DNA of 39,353 nucleotides from Rubrivivax sp. (GCA_027487585.1 JAIYDH010000056.1:1-39353), one strand, 5' to 3'. Shown: positions 9,086-24,488, counted from the stretch's first letter. Notes: generated by a model from the letters alone, not told the origin. Program-made: numbers and translations.

Positions 9086-10434
9086 ACACGACCACGATGA
9101 TGCTCGGCAAGAGCCCCAACCCGCTGGCGCGCCGCACGGCCTTCGACTGGGTCTTCGCGGTGCTGGTGCTCGGTGCCACGGCCTACGCGTTCCACCGCTA
9201 CGGCGCGCGCATGGACTTCTACGAGACCTGGATCCTCGCCGGCGCCGCACCCAGCCTGATCGCCATCGGCTGGTTCTGGCGCCCGCTGCAGCCGCTGAGC
9301 CTGGGCGTGGGCGTGGCCACGCTGCTGGCGATCGCGCTGTACAGCCGCGCCACCGACAACTTCGGCGCCGACCTCGCCGCCGGCGAAAACGCCTTCCTGC
9401 TGAAGTACTTCCTGTCGAGCCAGAGCGCCATCCTGTGGATGAGCCTGCTGTTCTTCATGAGCACGGCCTTCTACTGGATCGGTCTGCTCGCGCGCAAGCC
9501 GGCGGGTGGCGGCGACAACTCGGCGCTGAAGTTTGGCACCTGGTTCGCCTGGGCCGCCGTGGTGATGGCGCTGATCGGCTCCTTCGTGCGCTGGTACGAG
9601 AGCCACCAGATCGCCACCGGCGTGGGCCACATCCCGGTGAGCAACCTGTACGAAGTGTTCGTGCTGTTCTGCTGGATGACGACGCTGTTCTACCTGTACT
9701 ACGAGCAGCACTACCGCACGCGCGCGCTCGGCGCGTTTTCGATGCTGGTCGTCAGCGCCGCGGTCGGCTTCCTGCTCTGGTACACGCTGGTGCGCGAGGC
9801 CCACGCCATCCAGCCGCTGGTGCCGGCGCTGCAGAGCTGGTGGATGAAGGTGCACGTGCCGGCCAACTTCGTCGGCTACGGCACCTTCGCCATCGCCGCG
9901 ATGGTGGCCTTCGCCTACCTCATCAAGCAGCAGGCCACCGAGACCCGCTGGTGGAAGCTGGCGCCGCTGTGGGTGCTGGGCGTGGTGCTGTGCTTCGAGC
10001 CGATGGTGTTCCGCCGCGGTGTCGACCCGCTGTCCACCTACTGGGCCATCTACTTCGGCGTCAGTGCGCTGGTGGCGGCCGGCATCATTGCGCTGCGCGG
10101 GCGCATCGCCGACAAGCTGCCGTCCTTCGAGGTGCTCGACGACGTCATGTACAAGGCCATCGCCATCGGCTTTGCCTTCTTCACCGTCGCCACCATCCTG
10201 GGCGCCCTGTGGGCAGCCGAGGCCTGGGGCGGCTACTGGAGCTGGGACCCGAAGGAGACCTGGGCGCTGATCGTCTGGCTGAACTACGCCGCCTGGCTGC
10301 ACATGCGCCTGATGAAGGGCCTGCGCGGCACCGTCAGCGCCTGGTGGGCGCTGGTGGGCCTGGCGATCACGACCTTCGCCTTCCTGGGCGTGAACATGTT
10401 CCTCTCGGGCCTGCACTCCTACGGCGAGCTGTAA
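9082..10434 (+). CDS. ccsA: Cytochrome c biogenesis protein CcsA (ResC)
   Basis: The product is 450 residues with many membrane segments and the tryptophan-rich haem-handling motif WGGYWSWDPKETWAL (about residues 381-395), the hallmark of the CcmC/CcsA/ResC family. Conserved histidines, such as the one in WMKVHVPANF and the one in LNYAAWLHMRL, are candidate haem ligands. It would export and present haem together with ResB. It overlaps the end of resB by four bases. The end FLSGLHSYGEL is typical of the family. Some databases call this protein CcsB, which conflicts with the naming used for Bordetella; the assignment to the ResC half is firm. Confidence 0.95.
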   Translation: MNTTTMMLGKSPNPLARRTAFDWVFAVLVLGATAYAFHRYGARMDFYETWILAGAAPSLIAIGWFWRPLQPLSLGVGVATLLAIALYSRATDNFGADLAAGENAFLLKYFLSSQSAILWMSLLFFMSTAFYWIGLLARKPAGGGDNSALKFGTWFAWAAVVMALIGSFVRWYESHQIATGVGHIPVSNLYEVFVLFCWMTTLFYLYYEQHYRTRALGAFSMLVVSAAVGFLLWYTLVREAHAIQPLVPALQSWWMKVHVPANFVGYGTFAIAAMVAFAYLIKQQATETRWWKLAPLWVLGVVLCFEPMVFRRGVDPLSTYWAIYFGVSALVAAGIIALRGRIADKLPSFEVLDDVMYKAIAIGFAFFTVATILGALWAAEAWGGYWSWDPKETWALIVWLNYAAWLHMRLMKGLRGTVSAWWALVGLAITTFAFLGVNMFLSGLHSYGEL

Positions 10435-10485
10435 CCAGGGCGGCACCGGGAACGAATCCGCGGATGTCGGCTCAGAACGGACACC

Positions 10486-11469
10486 ATGCATCTCATCCCC
10501 GATCGCGGCTTCCAGCACCCCCACCCTTCGGAGATCACGCCGCGTGATCTCGCCCTCAACCGCCGTCAGTGGCTGGCCGCGGCCGGCGCCACGGCGCTGG
10601 CCTTGCCCGCGGCGGGCAGCGCCGTGGCGCAGGTGGCGCGGCCGGGCAAGCTCGCCGCCCTGCCCGGCGCAAAGAGCGCCGTTGCAGGCGCCAGCACGAT
10701 CGAGAAGCTCACGACGTATGGCGACGCCAGCAGCTACAACAACTTCTACGAGTTCGGCACCGACAAGTCCGACCCGGCCCGCAACGCCCACACGCTGAAG
10801 ACGCGGCCCTGGACCGTGGCCGTAGAAGGCGAGGTCAAGAAGCCTGGCAGCTTCGACATCGACACGCTGCTGAAAATGGCGCCGATGGAAGAGCGCATCT
10901 ACCGGCTGCGCTGCGTCGAGGGCTGGAGCATGGTCATCCCCTGGGTAGGCTGGTCGCTGGCCGAGCTGATCAAGCGCGTCGAGCCCACCGGCAACGCGAA
11001 GTTCGTGCAGTTCGTGACCCTGGCCGACCGCGCACAGATGCCCGGCCTGCGCTCCAGCGTGCTCGACTGGCCCTACGTCGAAGGCCTGCGCATGGACGAG
11101 GCGATGCACCCGCTCACGATGCTGGCCTTTGGCATGTACGGCGAGGTGATGCCCAACCAGAACGGCGCGCCGGTGCGCCTGGTGGTGCCCTGGAAGTACG
11201 GCTTCAAGAGCGGCAAGAGTCTGGTGAAGATCCGCTTCGTCGAGAAGCAACCCAAGACCAGCTGGGAAGAGGCCGCTCCTCAGGAGTACGGCTTCTTCTC
11301 CAACGTGAACCCGAAGGTCGACCATCCGCGCTGGAGCCAGGCCACCGAACGCCGCATCCGCGACGGCGGCGGCCTGTTCGCCAAGCGCCTGCCGACGCAG
11401 ATGTTCAACGGCTACGAGCCGCAGGTCGGGCAGCTCTACGCCGGCATGGACCTGAAGAAGTTCTTCTGA
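10486..11469 (+). CDS. msrP: Protein-methionine-sulfoxide reductase catalytic subunit MsrP
   Basis: The product is 327 residues with a Tat signal [10 protein letters not shown] at about residues 25-34. This suits a protein exported folded with its molybdenum cofactor. The molybdenum ligand is Cys143 in RLRCVEGWS, the signature of MsrP (YedY). [17 protein letters not shown] and the C-terminal [21 protein letters not shown] are also family features. MsrP reduces methionine sulfoxide in periplasmic proteins, taking electrons from the membrane partner MsrQ encoded next. It begins 51 bases after ccsA on the same strand, and msrQ begins four bases after its stop, so the pair is an operon and may be co-transcribed with ccsA. 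Confidence 0.95.
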   Translation: MHLIPDRGFQHPHPSEITPRDLALNRRQWLAAAGATALALPAAGSAVAQVARPGKLAALPGAKSAVAGASTIEKLTTYGDASSYNNFYEFGTDKSDPARNAHTLKTRPWTVAVEGEVKKPGSFDIDTLLKMAPMEERIYRLRCVEGWSMVIPWVGWSLAELIKRVEPTGNAKFVQFVTLADRAQMPGLRSSVLDWPYVEGLRMDEAMHPLTMLAFGMYGEVMPNQNGAPVRLVVPWKYGFKSGKSLVKIRFVEKQPKTSWEEAAPQEYGFFSNVNPKVDHPRWSQATERRIRDGGGLFAKRLPTQMFNGYEPQVGQLYAGMDLKKFF

Positions 11470-11473
11470 CGCC

Positions 11474-12106
11474 GTGGCCGCATCGGGGCTGCAGCTGCTC
11501 TTGCAACGGACCTTGCTGCACGCGGCCGTCAAGCCGCTGGTCTTCGTGCTCGCGCTGCTGCCCTTTGCGGCGCTGCTGCAGGGCGCGCTGACGAACACCC
11601 TCGGCGCCAACCCGGCCGAGGCGCTGATCCGCTGCACCGGCGACTGGACACTGCGCTTCCTGTGCCTGACGCTGGCGGTGACGCCACTGCGCCAGGCTTT
11701 CGGGCTGGCCGCGCTGGCGCGGCTGCGGCGCATGCTCGGGCTCTTCGCCTTCTTCTACGGCGTGCTGCATTTCGCCTGCTACGCCTGGCTCGACATGGGG
11801 TTCGACCTCGGCCTGATCCTGCCCGACATCGCCAAGCGCAACTTCATCCTCGTCGGCACGGCCGGCCTCGTGCTGATGCTGCCGCTGGCCGCCACCTCCT
11901 TCAACCGCGCCATCCGCAGCCTGGGTGCGGCGCGCTGGCAGATGCTGCACCGGGCCGTGTACGCGGTGGTGCTGCTGGGCCTGCTGCACTTCTTCTGGAT
12001 GCGCAGCGGCAAGAACGACTACGCGGAAGTCGCGGTGTACGCGGCCGTGATCGCGGTGCTGCTGGGCTGGCGGCTGTGGTGGCGCTACGGCCGGAAAGTG
12101 TCATGA
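11474..12106 (+). CDS. msrQ: MsrP partner MsrQ, haem-binding membrane subunit
   Basis: The product is 210 residues from a GTG start at 11474. It has about six membrane segments and the ferric-reductase-like fold of MsrQ (YedZ). The family stretches LGANPAEALIRCTGDW, RRMLGLFAFFYGVLHF and ARWQMLHRAVY are present; the histidines in VLHF, MLHR and LLHF are candidate haem b ligands. It passes electrons from the quinone pool or a flavin reductase to MsrP. The GTG is four bases after the msrP stop, which supports tight coupling; there is no better ATG near the start of the homologous region. Confidence 0.94.
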   Translation: MAASGLQLLLQRTLLHAAVKPLVFVLALLPFAALLQGALTNTLGANPAEALIRCTGDWTLRFLCLTLAVTPLRQAFGLAALARLRRMLGLFAFFYGVLHFACYAWLDMGFDLGLILPDIAKRNFILVGTAGLVLMLPLAATSFNRAIRSLGAARWQMLHRAVYAVVLLGLLHFFWMRSGKNDYAEVAVYAAVIAVLLGWRLWWRYGRKVS

Positions 12107-12193
12107 CCACTTGACGATCAGTGGTGTCAACGCGGCTTGATTAGCGCCCTCGAACGCGTCAGACTGGCGCCCTTCCGAAGCGAGGAGCCTGTC

Positions 12194-12421
12194 ATGACCT
12201 TTCCAGTCGCCATCACGCTGTTCACCCTGTTCGGGGCGCTGTTCGGCCTTGCCACCTACTCGCGCCGGCACCTGTTCAGCGAGGGCCACACCAAGCGCGC
12301 GGCGTCGGACCTGTCCGACCCCATGCAGAGCCGCCTGGCCTGGGTGTTGCTGTGCGCCGCCCTGTGGCCGCTGATGGGGCTGACCGGCGCGTTCTCGTGG
12401 TGGGTGAAGCGCCCGCGTTGA
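12194..12421 (+). CDS. Small two-segment membrane protein, unknown
   Basis: The product is 75 residues from the ATG at 12194, which has GAGGAG at 12182-12187. Two hydrophobic segments (residues about 2-20 and 48-65) are joined by a basic and polar loop (YSRRHLFSEGHTKRAASD). I do not recognise a named family. The frame is open 57 bases upstream, but the Shine-Dalgarno decides the start. It follows msrQ after 87 bases on the same strand and is convergent with the large UvrA gene. A link to MsrPQ is possible from position only. Confidence 0.7.
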   Translation: MTFPVAITLFTLFGALFGLATYSRRHLFSEGHTKRAASDLSDPMQSRLAWVLLCAALWPLMGLTGAFSWWVKRPR

Positions 12422-12457
12422 GCGCCGCACTCGCCGCCTGAAGCCCCGGCTCGCGCG

Positions 12458-18151
<5,694 letters not shown>

Positions 18152-18178
18152 GCGGTCCTTCGAGAGGGAAGGCGGGGG

Positions 18179-18184
18179 ATTCTA
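18179..18184 (-). promoter_or_regulatory. Candidate -10 box for the uvrA-like gene
   Basis: On the minus strand TAGAAT (18184-18179) lies 27 bases before the ATG at 18151, which leaves room for a leader of about 20 bases with the GAAGGA ribosome binding site. No clear -35 is seen. Confidence 0.35.
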
Positions 18185-18248
18185 GGGATCGCCCCGGCCA
18201 CCGGCCGCGTCGTCACGGCGTCAGGGAAGGACTTCTGCCGCGGGCCGC

Positions 18249-20513
18249 TCAGGCAAACCGGAACGGCAGCTCGCGCTGGCGCTGGCCCGTCAGCCGCGCC
18301 ACCGCGTTGGCGAACGCCGGCGCCAGCGGTGGCAGGGCCGGCTCGCCCATGCCCTTGGGGGCGTCGCTGCTGGGCACGATGTGCACGGCCACCTTCGGCA
18401 TCTGCGCCAGCCGCGGCAGCGTGAACTGGTGGAAGTTGCCCTGCTCGACACGCCCGTCCTTCAGCGTGATGGCGTGGCCAGGCAGCGTGGTGGCCAGCGC
18501 CATCAGCACGGAGCCCTGCACCTGCGCCTCGACGCTACGTGGATTGACGCAGAAGTTGCAGTGCACGCCGGCCGTCACCTGTGTGAGCACCGGGCGGCGC
18601 TGCTGGCCACGGCCCTGCATCTGCACCTGCACGACGTAGGCCACCACCGACTCGAAGCTCTCGTGCAGCGCCACGCCCCAGGCCGTGCCGGCCAGCGGGC
18701 GGCGGCGGGCGTAGCCGCTGGCATCGACCGCCAGCTGCAGCGCGGCGCGGTGGCGGGCCGTCTTGGCCTCGGTGCCCATCAAGGCCATCCGGTAGGCCAC
18801 CGGGTCCTGCTTCGTGGCCACCGCGATCTCGTCGATCAGCGTCTCCATCACGTAGGCCGTGTGCGTGCTGCCGACCGCGCGCCACCACAGCACCGGCACG
18901 TTCACCTGCGGGTGGTGCACGCTCACGTTCATCGGCACGCCGTAGGGCTCGCGCAGGCCTTCGGTGGTGGTGACGTCGACGCCTTGCTTCACCATGAAGG
19001 CCTCGAAGGGCGAGCCGGCCAGGATGCTCTGGCTGACGACACGGTGCTCCCAGGCCAGCACCTTGCCGGCGGCATCGAAGCCGATCTCGGCGCGGTGCAC
19101 GGTGAACGGGCGGTAGTAGCCCGAGCGCATGTCGTCCTCGCGGCTCCACACCACCTTCACGGGCGCGCGCTGGCCCCGCTCGGCCAGGCCCTTGGCCACG
19201 GCGCAGGCCTCGCGCACCCACTCGCCACCCGGCGTGGCGCGGCGGCCGAAGCCGCCACCGGCCATCTGCACGACGATCTCCACCTGCTCGGGCTTGAGGC
19301 CCAGCACCGAGGCCGCCGCGCCGGCGTCCACACCCGGCATCTGCGACGCGGCGTGGATCACGGCGCGATCGGGCAGCAGGTCCACCGTGCAGGCCAGCGG
19401 CTCGAGCTGCGCGTGGTTGAGGTAGGGGAAGACGAACTCGGCGCTGATCTTCCGGGGCGCGTCTTTGCCGGCCGCGGTGTCGGCGCGCAGGTGCGGCTCG
19501 GGCGCCGGCGTGCCGGGCGTCTGCGCCAGGCGCAGGTACTCGGCGCGCATCGCGGTGCTGTCGGGCTTGGCCACGTCGGCCAGGGCCCAGTCGATCTTCA
19601 GCGCCTCGCGTCCTTGCTGGGCCGGCCAGTAGCCTTCGGCGACCACGGCCACGCCCTGGCCGCCGCGGTCCAGCGCCACCGGGAAGATGGCGCGCACGCC
19701 CATGATGCGGCGCGCCGCCGCGGCATCGAAACCGACGACCTTGCCGTTGAACACCGGCGGGCGCTGGATCACCGCCGTCAGCATGCCGGGCAGGCGCACG
19801 TCGATGCCGTACTGCTGCGCACCGGTGCTCTTGGCCCTGGCCACCTTCAGCGTCTGCGGCTTGCCGAGCAGCTTGAAGTCGCGCGGCGACTTCAGCGCCA
19901 CGGCCTCGGGCACGGGCAGCGCCATCGCGGCCTCGAACAGCTCGCCGTAGCCGGCCTTCAGCGCACCTTGCGGCCCGCTGCCGGTGATGCTGCCGTTGGC
20001 CGCACTCAGCTGCGCCACCGGCACGCCCCACTGCCGCGCGGCCGCCGCCAGCAGCATGGCGCGCGTGCGGGCGCCGAGCTCGCGGTACTGCGTGTAGCTG
20101 TTCTTCACCGAGTTGCTGCCGCCGGTGAGGTGCATGCCCATCGCCGGGTCGACATAGGCCGCCTTCTGGTTGCCGAAGCCGGTGGCCACACGGCTCCAGT
20201 CGGCGTCGAGCTCCTCGGCGCAGATCATCGCCAGCGCGGTTTCGATGCCCTGGCCCATGTCCATGCGGTTGCACAGGATGGTGGTGGTGCCGTCGCGCGC
20301 GATGCTGACGAAGGCGCCCGGGGCGTCGGTGGGTTTGAGGCCGGCGGTGGCGCCGGCCTGCGCGTGCGCGCCGCCCGGCCAGACGGCCAGGCCCAGTGCA
20401 CCCCCCACGGTCGTCGCCATGAAGTGGCGGCGCGACAAGGCCGCTGGCGGCTCGCCGGTGGGGTCAACGGCCGCGGCCGATTCGATGCGCGAGAGCAGTC
20501 GGTCGATCTTCAT
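18249..20513 (-). CDS. Molybdopterin subunit of isoquinoline oxidoreductase-like hydroxylase
   Basis: The product is 754 residues from the ATG at 20513. A Tat signal (LSRRHFMATTVGG, about residues 27-39) indicates export with folded cofactor, as in the IorB group of the xanthine dehydrogenase family. Cofactor-contact motifs include MDMGQGIETA, QMAGGGFGRRA and the C-terminal GMGEPALPPLAPA, whose Glu corresponds to the catalytic base of the family. It would hydroxylate an N-heterocycle or oxidise an aldehyde in the periplasm; the substrate cannot be read from sequence. The small 2Fe-2S subunit gene ends 14 bases upstream, so the two form one enzyme. No cytochrome c subunit or cofactor-insertion chaperone (XdhC-like) follows here. 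Confidence 0.9.
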   Translation of the reverse strand: MKIDRLLSRIESAAAVDPTGEPPAALSRRHFMATTVGGALGLAVWPGGAHAQAGATAGLKPTDAPGAFVSIARDGTTTILCNRMDMGQGIETALAMICAEELDADWSRVATGFGNQKAAYVDPAMGMHLTGGSNSVKNSYTQYRELGARTRAMLLAAAARQWGVPVAQLSAANGSITGSGPQGALKAGYGELFEAAMALPVPEAVALKSPRDFKLLGKPQTLKVARAKSTGAQQYGIDVRLPGMLTAVIQRPPVFNGKVVGFDAAAARRIMGVRAIFPVALDRGGQGVAVVAEGYWPAQQGREALKIDWALADVAKPDSTAMRAEYLRLAQTPGTPAPEPHLRADTAAGKDAPRKISAEFVFPYLNHAQLEPLACTVDLLPDRAVIHAASQMPGVDAGAAASVLGLKPEQVEIVVQMAGGGFGRRATPGGEWVREACAVAKGLAERGQRAPVKVVWSREDDMRSGYYRPFTVHRAEIGFDAAGKVLAWEHRVVSQSILAGSPFEAFMVKQGVDVTTTEGLREPYGVPMNVSVHHPQVNVPVLWWRAVGSTHTAYVMETLIDEIAVATKQDPVAYRMALMGTEAKTARHRAALQLAVDASGYARRRPLAGTAWGVALHESFESVVAYVVQVQMQGRGQQRRPVLTQVTAGVHCNFCVNPRSVEAQVQGSVLMALATTLPGHAITLKDGRVEQGNFHQFTLPRLAQMPKVAVHIVPSSDAPKGMGEPALPPLAPAFANAVARLTGQRQRELPFRFA

Positions 20514-20527
20514 TGCCGGCCTCCGAT

Positions 20528-20986
20528 TCAGGCCAGCGACGCCGCAGCGTCGTGGATGGCCGCGCGAATGCGCTGGTAAGTGCCGCAGCGGCACAGGTTG
20601 CCGGCCAGCGCCTCGTCGATCTGCGCGTCGGTCGGCTTCTTCACGCGTGTCAGCAGCGCTGTGGCGCTCATCACCTGGCCGCTCTGGCAGTAGCCGCACT
20701 GGGCCACGTCGTGCTGGATCCAGGCCGCCTGCACGGCGGCGCCGATGCGATCGGTGCCCACGCCCTCGATGGTGGTCACGGTGGCGCCGGCGGCGGCGGC
20801 CAGCGGTGTGACGCAGCTGCGCACCGGCGCGCCGTTGAGGTGCACGGTGCAGGCGCCGCACTGCGCCATGCCGCACCCGAACTTGGTGCCGGTGAGGCCG
20901 AGGTCGTCACGCAGGGCCCACAGCAGCGGGGTGGCGGGGTCGGCCGACAACGTGGTGTCGCGGCCGTTGAGCTTGAGCGTCGTCAT
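20528..20986 (-). CDS. 2Fe-2S subunit of isoquinoline oxidoreductase-like hydroxylase
   Basis: The product is 152 residues, standard for the IorA/CoxS-type small subunit. The plant-type 2Fe-2S cluster cysteines are in [21 protein letters not shown] (reading start to end, about residues 38-58), and the second cluster uses CGYCQSGQ and CRCGTY. It passes electrons from the molybdopterin subunit encoded next. It has no signal peptide and would be carried out with the Tat-targeted partner. The start at 20986 is four bases after the stop of the oligomer hydrolase gene, with GGAG inside that gene's end, so all three genes probably share a transcript. Confidence 0.93.
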   Translation of the reverse strand: MTTLKLNGRDTTLSADPATPLLWALRDDLGLTGTKFGCGMAQCGACTVHLNGAPVRSCVTPLAAAAGATVTTIEGVGTDRIGAAVQAAWIQHDVAQCGYCQSGQVMSATALLTRVKKPTDAQIDEALAGNLCRCGTYQRIRAAIHDAAASLA

Positions 20987-20990
20987 GGGG

Positions 20991-23099
20991 TCACTCCGGG
21001 ATGCGCAGCGTGCTGCCGTCGATGGTGATGCGGTCGCCGGCCGGCGGGTTGGCCGCGATGGCCGGCACGTTGGACGCCGCGATGGCATTGGCCGCGCCCG
21101 GCGTGCCGCCTCGCGGCGTGGTTCGCACCACCTGGCTGGGCGGCAGCGCGGCGCCGTTCTTCAGGTGCGCCCACATCGCGTCCATGGCGCGGTTGAAGTA
21201 CACGTGCAAGGGGATGAAGCGCGTGTCGTAGCCCGGGAACGGCAGGAACGAGTCGAAGTGCTGCGCGTTCGTGACCTCGACGTAACGCACGCGGCTGGCC
21301 GCGCCTTCCATTTGCGCGTTGCGCAGCACGTAGGGCCGCGAGCTGAAGTTGGGCGGCACCAGCGTGTCGTTGCGGCCGTGCACGATGATCGTCGGCGTGC
21401 CGCGCAGATTGGCGCTGCGCCGCACTTCGGCCACGCCGGCGCGCACGGCGTCAGCCTGCGCGCCGGCGCCAGCCCACAGGTTGCGCAGGCACAGCGCGCC
21501 GTCGAAGGCGAAGTCCAGCGCACCGGTGCTGGGGCTGGCTGCGGCGCCGTGGTTGCGTGCACCGCCAACGGCGTTGTTCCAGATCAGCTGCAGCGCGCCA
21601 CTGGGCGGCACGCCGTTGCCGGTGCCAAAGACGCCGGCGATGGCCGCGGGGGCAGCCGCTGTGGGCAGGCCGGCGCCGTCGACCGCGCCGAAGCTGAAGC
21701 CGCAGAGGTTGTCCTGCACGCGGAAGCGGCCGTGCGCGTTGGCGTAGGTCACCGCAATCGCCGGGCTGGCGAAGAGGTAGTGGCTCGCGTGCAGCAGGTC
21801 GGACTCGGGCTCCCAGCCGTAGGCACGCAGCCGGGCCAGCGCGTCGTTGGCCTGCTCCAGCGTGGTGGCGCCCGTCACCAGCCCATTGGCCGCCAGCGAG
21901 GCGCAGCGGTTGCCGGCAACAAACGCCGTGCCGCCGGTGTAGCCAAAGGGCGAGCCGGTGGCTGCCGTGGCCAGCGCGGCGCAGGGCTGCAGCAGGTTGG
22001 CGTAGCTGAAGTAGTCGTACAGCGGCTTGCTGCCACCGGTGTAGGCCGGCAGCGTGCCGCGCTCGATGCGCAGGCCGGCCGTGGGTGCCATCTGGATGTT
22101 GGGCTCGCTCACCGCCACGCCGTCGATCAGGCCGAGACCGTCGTTTTCGGCGGCGGCCAGCGCGGCGCCGGCGCCGTTGCTCACGCTCGACGCGATGACG
22201 ATGGTGTTGCCCGGCACGATGAGCTTGGTGCGCGTGCCGTCAGGCAGCGGCGCGCCGAACTGCTGGTTGAGCATGTAGAACGCGAACTCCACCGCCTGCA
22301 GCGTCATCGCGCCCCAGTCGGCCTCGGGGTTGAGGCCGGAGTGCGCGTGCTTGACGGCAAAGCGGTTGGGCGTGGCGGTGTTGAAGGCGGTGAGCTCGGC
22401 CGCGCTCAAGGTCGCGGTGAAGTTGCTGTCGCTGCCCGCGGCCGCCGCCGTGGCGCGCGTGCCGTCGTAGCGGTTGACGGTGTTGTTCTGCAGGTCGTGC
22501 ACGCCGTTGCCCGTGCCTTTGTCGGTGTAGGCCACGGCGCAGCCGCGCTTCAGGCCCCACTCGCCGGCCGAGCCGATGGCGCCGTAGACGCCGCGCGATC
22601 CCGAGGACGCCGCCGTCACGATGCACGGCGCGCTGGCGCTGAAGCTGGACGGCACCTGCACCATCATCGTCACGCCGCCCGGGCCGATGCCGATGTGCTC
22701 GGTGCCGGCGATCTTGCCGTCGCCGGTGCCCACGGTGCCGTCGGCCGTGATGTTGGGGCCGTAGAGCGTGCCGAAGCCGCCGCCGGTGGTGGTGTCGACG
22801 ATGGCGCGGTAGTTGGTGTGGATGGCCAGCTTGCGCAGCTCGGCCGCCGTGGGCGTGGCGCTCAGCGTGGGCGCCACGGCGCTGGCCAGGCCGGCGCGGC
22901 CGAGGCCGGCGGTGAGCAGGTCATCGGCCGTGCCGTCGTAGCTGGCGCTGCGCACGGCACCCACCAGGAACGCGGGCCGGGTATTGACGGCGTAGTCGCC
23001 GCTGCCGATGGTGACCTCGGTGTCACTGCCGCAGGCGGCCAGCGCGGCCAACGCGGCCAGGGCCAAGCCCGTGCGGGCCCAGGTGAGAGAGTGGATCAT
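20991..23099 (-). CDS. 3-Hydroxybutyrate oligomer hydrolase, lipoprotein
   Basis: The product is 702 residues. The N terminus has a lipobox, LAALAAC with Cys at about residue 23, so the mature enzyme is predicted to be a lipoprotein of the cell envelope. The nucleophile motif [16 protein letters not shown] (Ser307 in SVSNG) is the signature I recall for D-(-)-3-hydroxybutyrate oligomer hydrolases. Asp in [11 protein letters not shown] and His in NAQHFDSF complete a likely triad. It would cut oligomers released from poly-3-hydroxybutyrate into monomers. AGGAGA precedes the ATG. It leads the minus-strand unit with the two hydroxylase subunits and is divergent from the antiporter gene. A long open frame on the other strand is a shadow of this gene. 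Confidence 0.9.
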   Translation of the reverse strand: MIHSLTWARTGLALAALAALAACGSDTEVTIGSGDYAVNTRPAFLVGAVRSASYDGTADDLLTAGLGRAGLASAVAPTLSATPTAAELRKLAIHTNYRAIVDTTTGGGFGTLYGPNITADGTVGTGDGKIAGTEHIGIGPGGVTMMVQVPSSFSASAPCIVTAASSGSRGVYGAIGSAGEWGLKRGCAVAYTDKGTGNGVHDLQNNTVNRYDGTRATAAAAGSDSNFTATLSAAELTAFNTATPNRFAVKHAHSGLNPEADWGAMTLQAVEFAFYMLNQQFGAPLPDGTRTKLIVPGNTIVIASSVSNGAGAALAAAENDGLGLIDGVAVSEPNIQMAPTAGLRIERGTLPAYTGGSKPLYDYFSYANLLQPCAALATAATGSPFGYTGGTAFVAGNRCASLAANGLVTGATTLEQANDALARLRAYGWEPESDLLHASHYLFASPAIAVTYANAHGRFRVQDNLCGFSFGAVDGAGLPTAAAPAAIAGVFGTGNGVPPSGALQLIWNNAVGGARNHGAAASPSTGALDFAFDGALCLRNLWAGAGAQADAVRAGVAEVRRSANLRGTPTIIVHGRNDTLVPPNFSSRPYVLRNAQMEGAASRVRYVEVTNAQHFDSFLPFPGYDTRFIPLHVYFNRAMDAMWAHLKNGAALPPSQVVRTTPRGGTPGAANAIAASNVPAIAANPPAGDRITIDGSTLRIPE

Positions 23100-23250
23100 G
23101 GGGGTGTCTCCTGTATCTCGTTCATGGACGGCAGCACAGCCGGCATCGAGGTCCGTGTGCCGCTGGCCGGCATTGTGGGCACGGTCGCCCCATCAGCGGC
23201 ACGGGACACCCCTAATGCGCAGAACTGCGCGAGAGTCGCGGATCGGCCGG

Positions 23251-23256
23251 CACAAT
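23251..23256 (+). promoter_or_regulatory. Candidate -10 box for the antiporter gene
   Basis: CACAAT ends 11 bases before the ATG at 23268 and there is no Shine-Dalgarno between, which implies a leader of about five bases. The 168-base divergent region otherwise shows no clear operator. Confidence 0.35.
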
Positions 23257-23267
23257 CCGCGCCCAGC

Positions 23268-24488
23268 ATGAGCGGCCCGCCCCTGACCACCGTCGAGTTG
23301 TTCCTGATCGCGATGGCGGTCATCTTCGCGCTGCCCTACGCCATCTGGCGACTGGGCCGCACCGACTATTGGGCGCCGCTGGTGGTGGTGCAGATCGTCA
23401 CCGGCATCCTGCTCGGACCGGGCCTCTTCGGCGCGGTGTTCCCTGAGCTGTTCGCGGCCGTCTTCAAGCCCGCCGTCGTGCAAAGCCTCAACGGCCTGGC
23501 CTGGTGGGCCGTCAGCCTGTTCGTGTTCATCGCCGGGCTGGAACTCGACCTGAAGTCGGCCTGGAAGCACCGCACCGAAAGCGCCATCACCGCCGGCTGC
23601 GCGCTGGTGATGCCGCTGCTGTTCGGCTCGCTGTTGGCGATGGGCCTGCTGGCCTTCACGGGCACGGGCTGGATGGGCCCGAAGGCCGAGCCCTGGCAGT
23701 TTGTCGCCGGCATCGGCATGGGCTGCGCGGTGACGGCGCTGCCCATCCTGATCCTGCTGATGGAGAAGATGGAGATCCTGCGCCAGCCGCTGGGCCAGCG
23801 CATCCTGCGCTACGCCAGCCTGGACGACATCCTGATCTGGGCCGTGCTGGCGGTGATCCTGCTGGACTGGACGCGCCTGGGCCGCCAGGCGATCTTCGTC
23901 GTGGTGTTTGCGCTGGCCGCCTGGGGCTTTCGACGCCTGCTCGTGCGGGTGCCCGAGCGCGACCGCTGGTTCCTCGTGCTGCCCTGGCTGGCGCTGGTGT
24001 CGCTGGGCGCGGACTGGTGCGGGCTGCACTACATGGTCGGCGCCTTCCTGGCAGGCGCGGTGCTGGAGCGCGACTGGTTCCCGCTGCCGCAACTGGACGC
24101 GCTGCGCGCCAACGTGCTGCTGGTGATGATGCCGGTGTTCTTTCTGTCCACCGGCCTGCGCACCGAATGGGGCGTGGGCGGCGTGGCGGTGTTCGCCGTC
24201 ACGGCGGCGCTGGTGCTGGCCTCGGTGTCCGGCAAGCTGCTGGGCGTGGCACTGGCCGGGCGGCTGCAAGGCTGGGCGCCGGGCGAGGCGCGCACGGTGG
24301 GCTGGCTGCTGCAGACCAAGGGGCTGATCGAGATCATCTTCGCCAGCATCCTGCTCGACCGCCAGATCATCAGCGCCGACACCTTCACGGCCCTGCTGCT
24401 GATGGCCGTGGCCAGCACCATGCTCACGGTGCCGATGGTGGCGCCGCGGCTGGCGCGGCTGGCCGCCGTGGTGTCGAAGTCCGGCTGA
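23268..24488 (+). CDS. Cation:proton antiporter, CPA2 family
   Basis: The product is 406 residues with about 12 to 13 membrane segments and the fold order of sodium/proton exchangers. The segment YASLDDILIWAVLA holds the paired acidic residues (Asp-Asp) expected in the ion-binding helix. VSLFVFIAGLELDLKSAW is the usual CPA2 stretch ahead of the core. It lacks a C-terminal TrkA-N/RCK domain, unlike KefB/KefC. It probably exchanges Na+ or K+ for H+ at the inner membrane. The start at 23268 (MSGPPLTTVELFL) matches the family length; the frame stays open for 841 codons upstream, but that part is antisense to the hydrolase gene. Confidence 0.88.
   Translation: MSGPPLTTVELFLIAMAVIFALPYAIWRLGRTDYWAPLVVVQIVTGILLGPGLFGAVFPELFAAVFKPAVVQSLNGLAWWAVSLFVFIAGLELDLKSAWKHRTESAITAGCALVMPLLFGSLLAMGLLAFTGTGWMGPKAEPWQFVAGIGMGCAVTALPILILLMEKMEILRQPLGQRILRYASLDDILIWAVLAVILLDWTRLGRQAIFVVVFALAAWGFRRLLVRVPERDRWFLVLPWLALVSLGADWCGLHYMVGAFLAGAVLERDWFPLPQLDALRANVLLVMMPVFFLSTGLRTEWGVGGVAVFAVTAALVLASVSGKLLGVALAGRLQGWAPGEARTVGWLLQTKGLIEIIFASILLDRQIISADTFTALLLMAVASTMLTVPMVAPRLARLAAVVSKSG

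Noticed and set aside
6125..11733. Two long minus-strand frames opposite the resB-ccsA-msrP region
   Set aside because: They overlap conserved genes and show no recognisable protein.
12107..12130. Interleaved short inverted repeats (CCACT/AGTGG and TTGAC/GTCAA) in pseudoknot order after msrQ
   Set aside because: Each stem is only five bases and they share a base; chance is likely without comparative support.
18152..18248. Possible LexA box upstream of the UvrA-like gene
   Set aside because: No CTGT-N8-ACAG-like sequence is present, so SOS control is not supported.
20745..23267. An 841-codon open frame on the plus strand, continuous with the antiporter gene
   Set aside because: It is antisense to the oligomer hydrolase and the 2Fe-2S gene, which are clear proteins. 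The translation is low-complexity Arg/Ala/Gly/His and has no family features; the antiporter begins at 23268.
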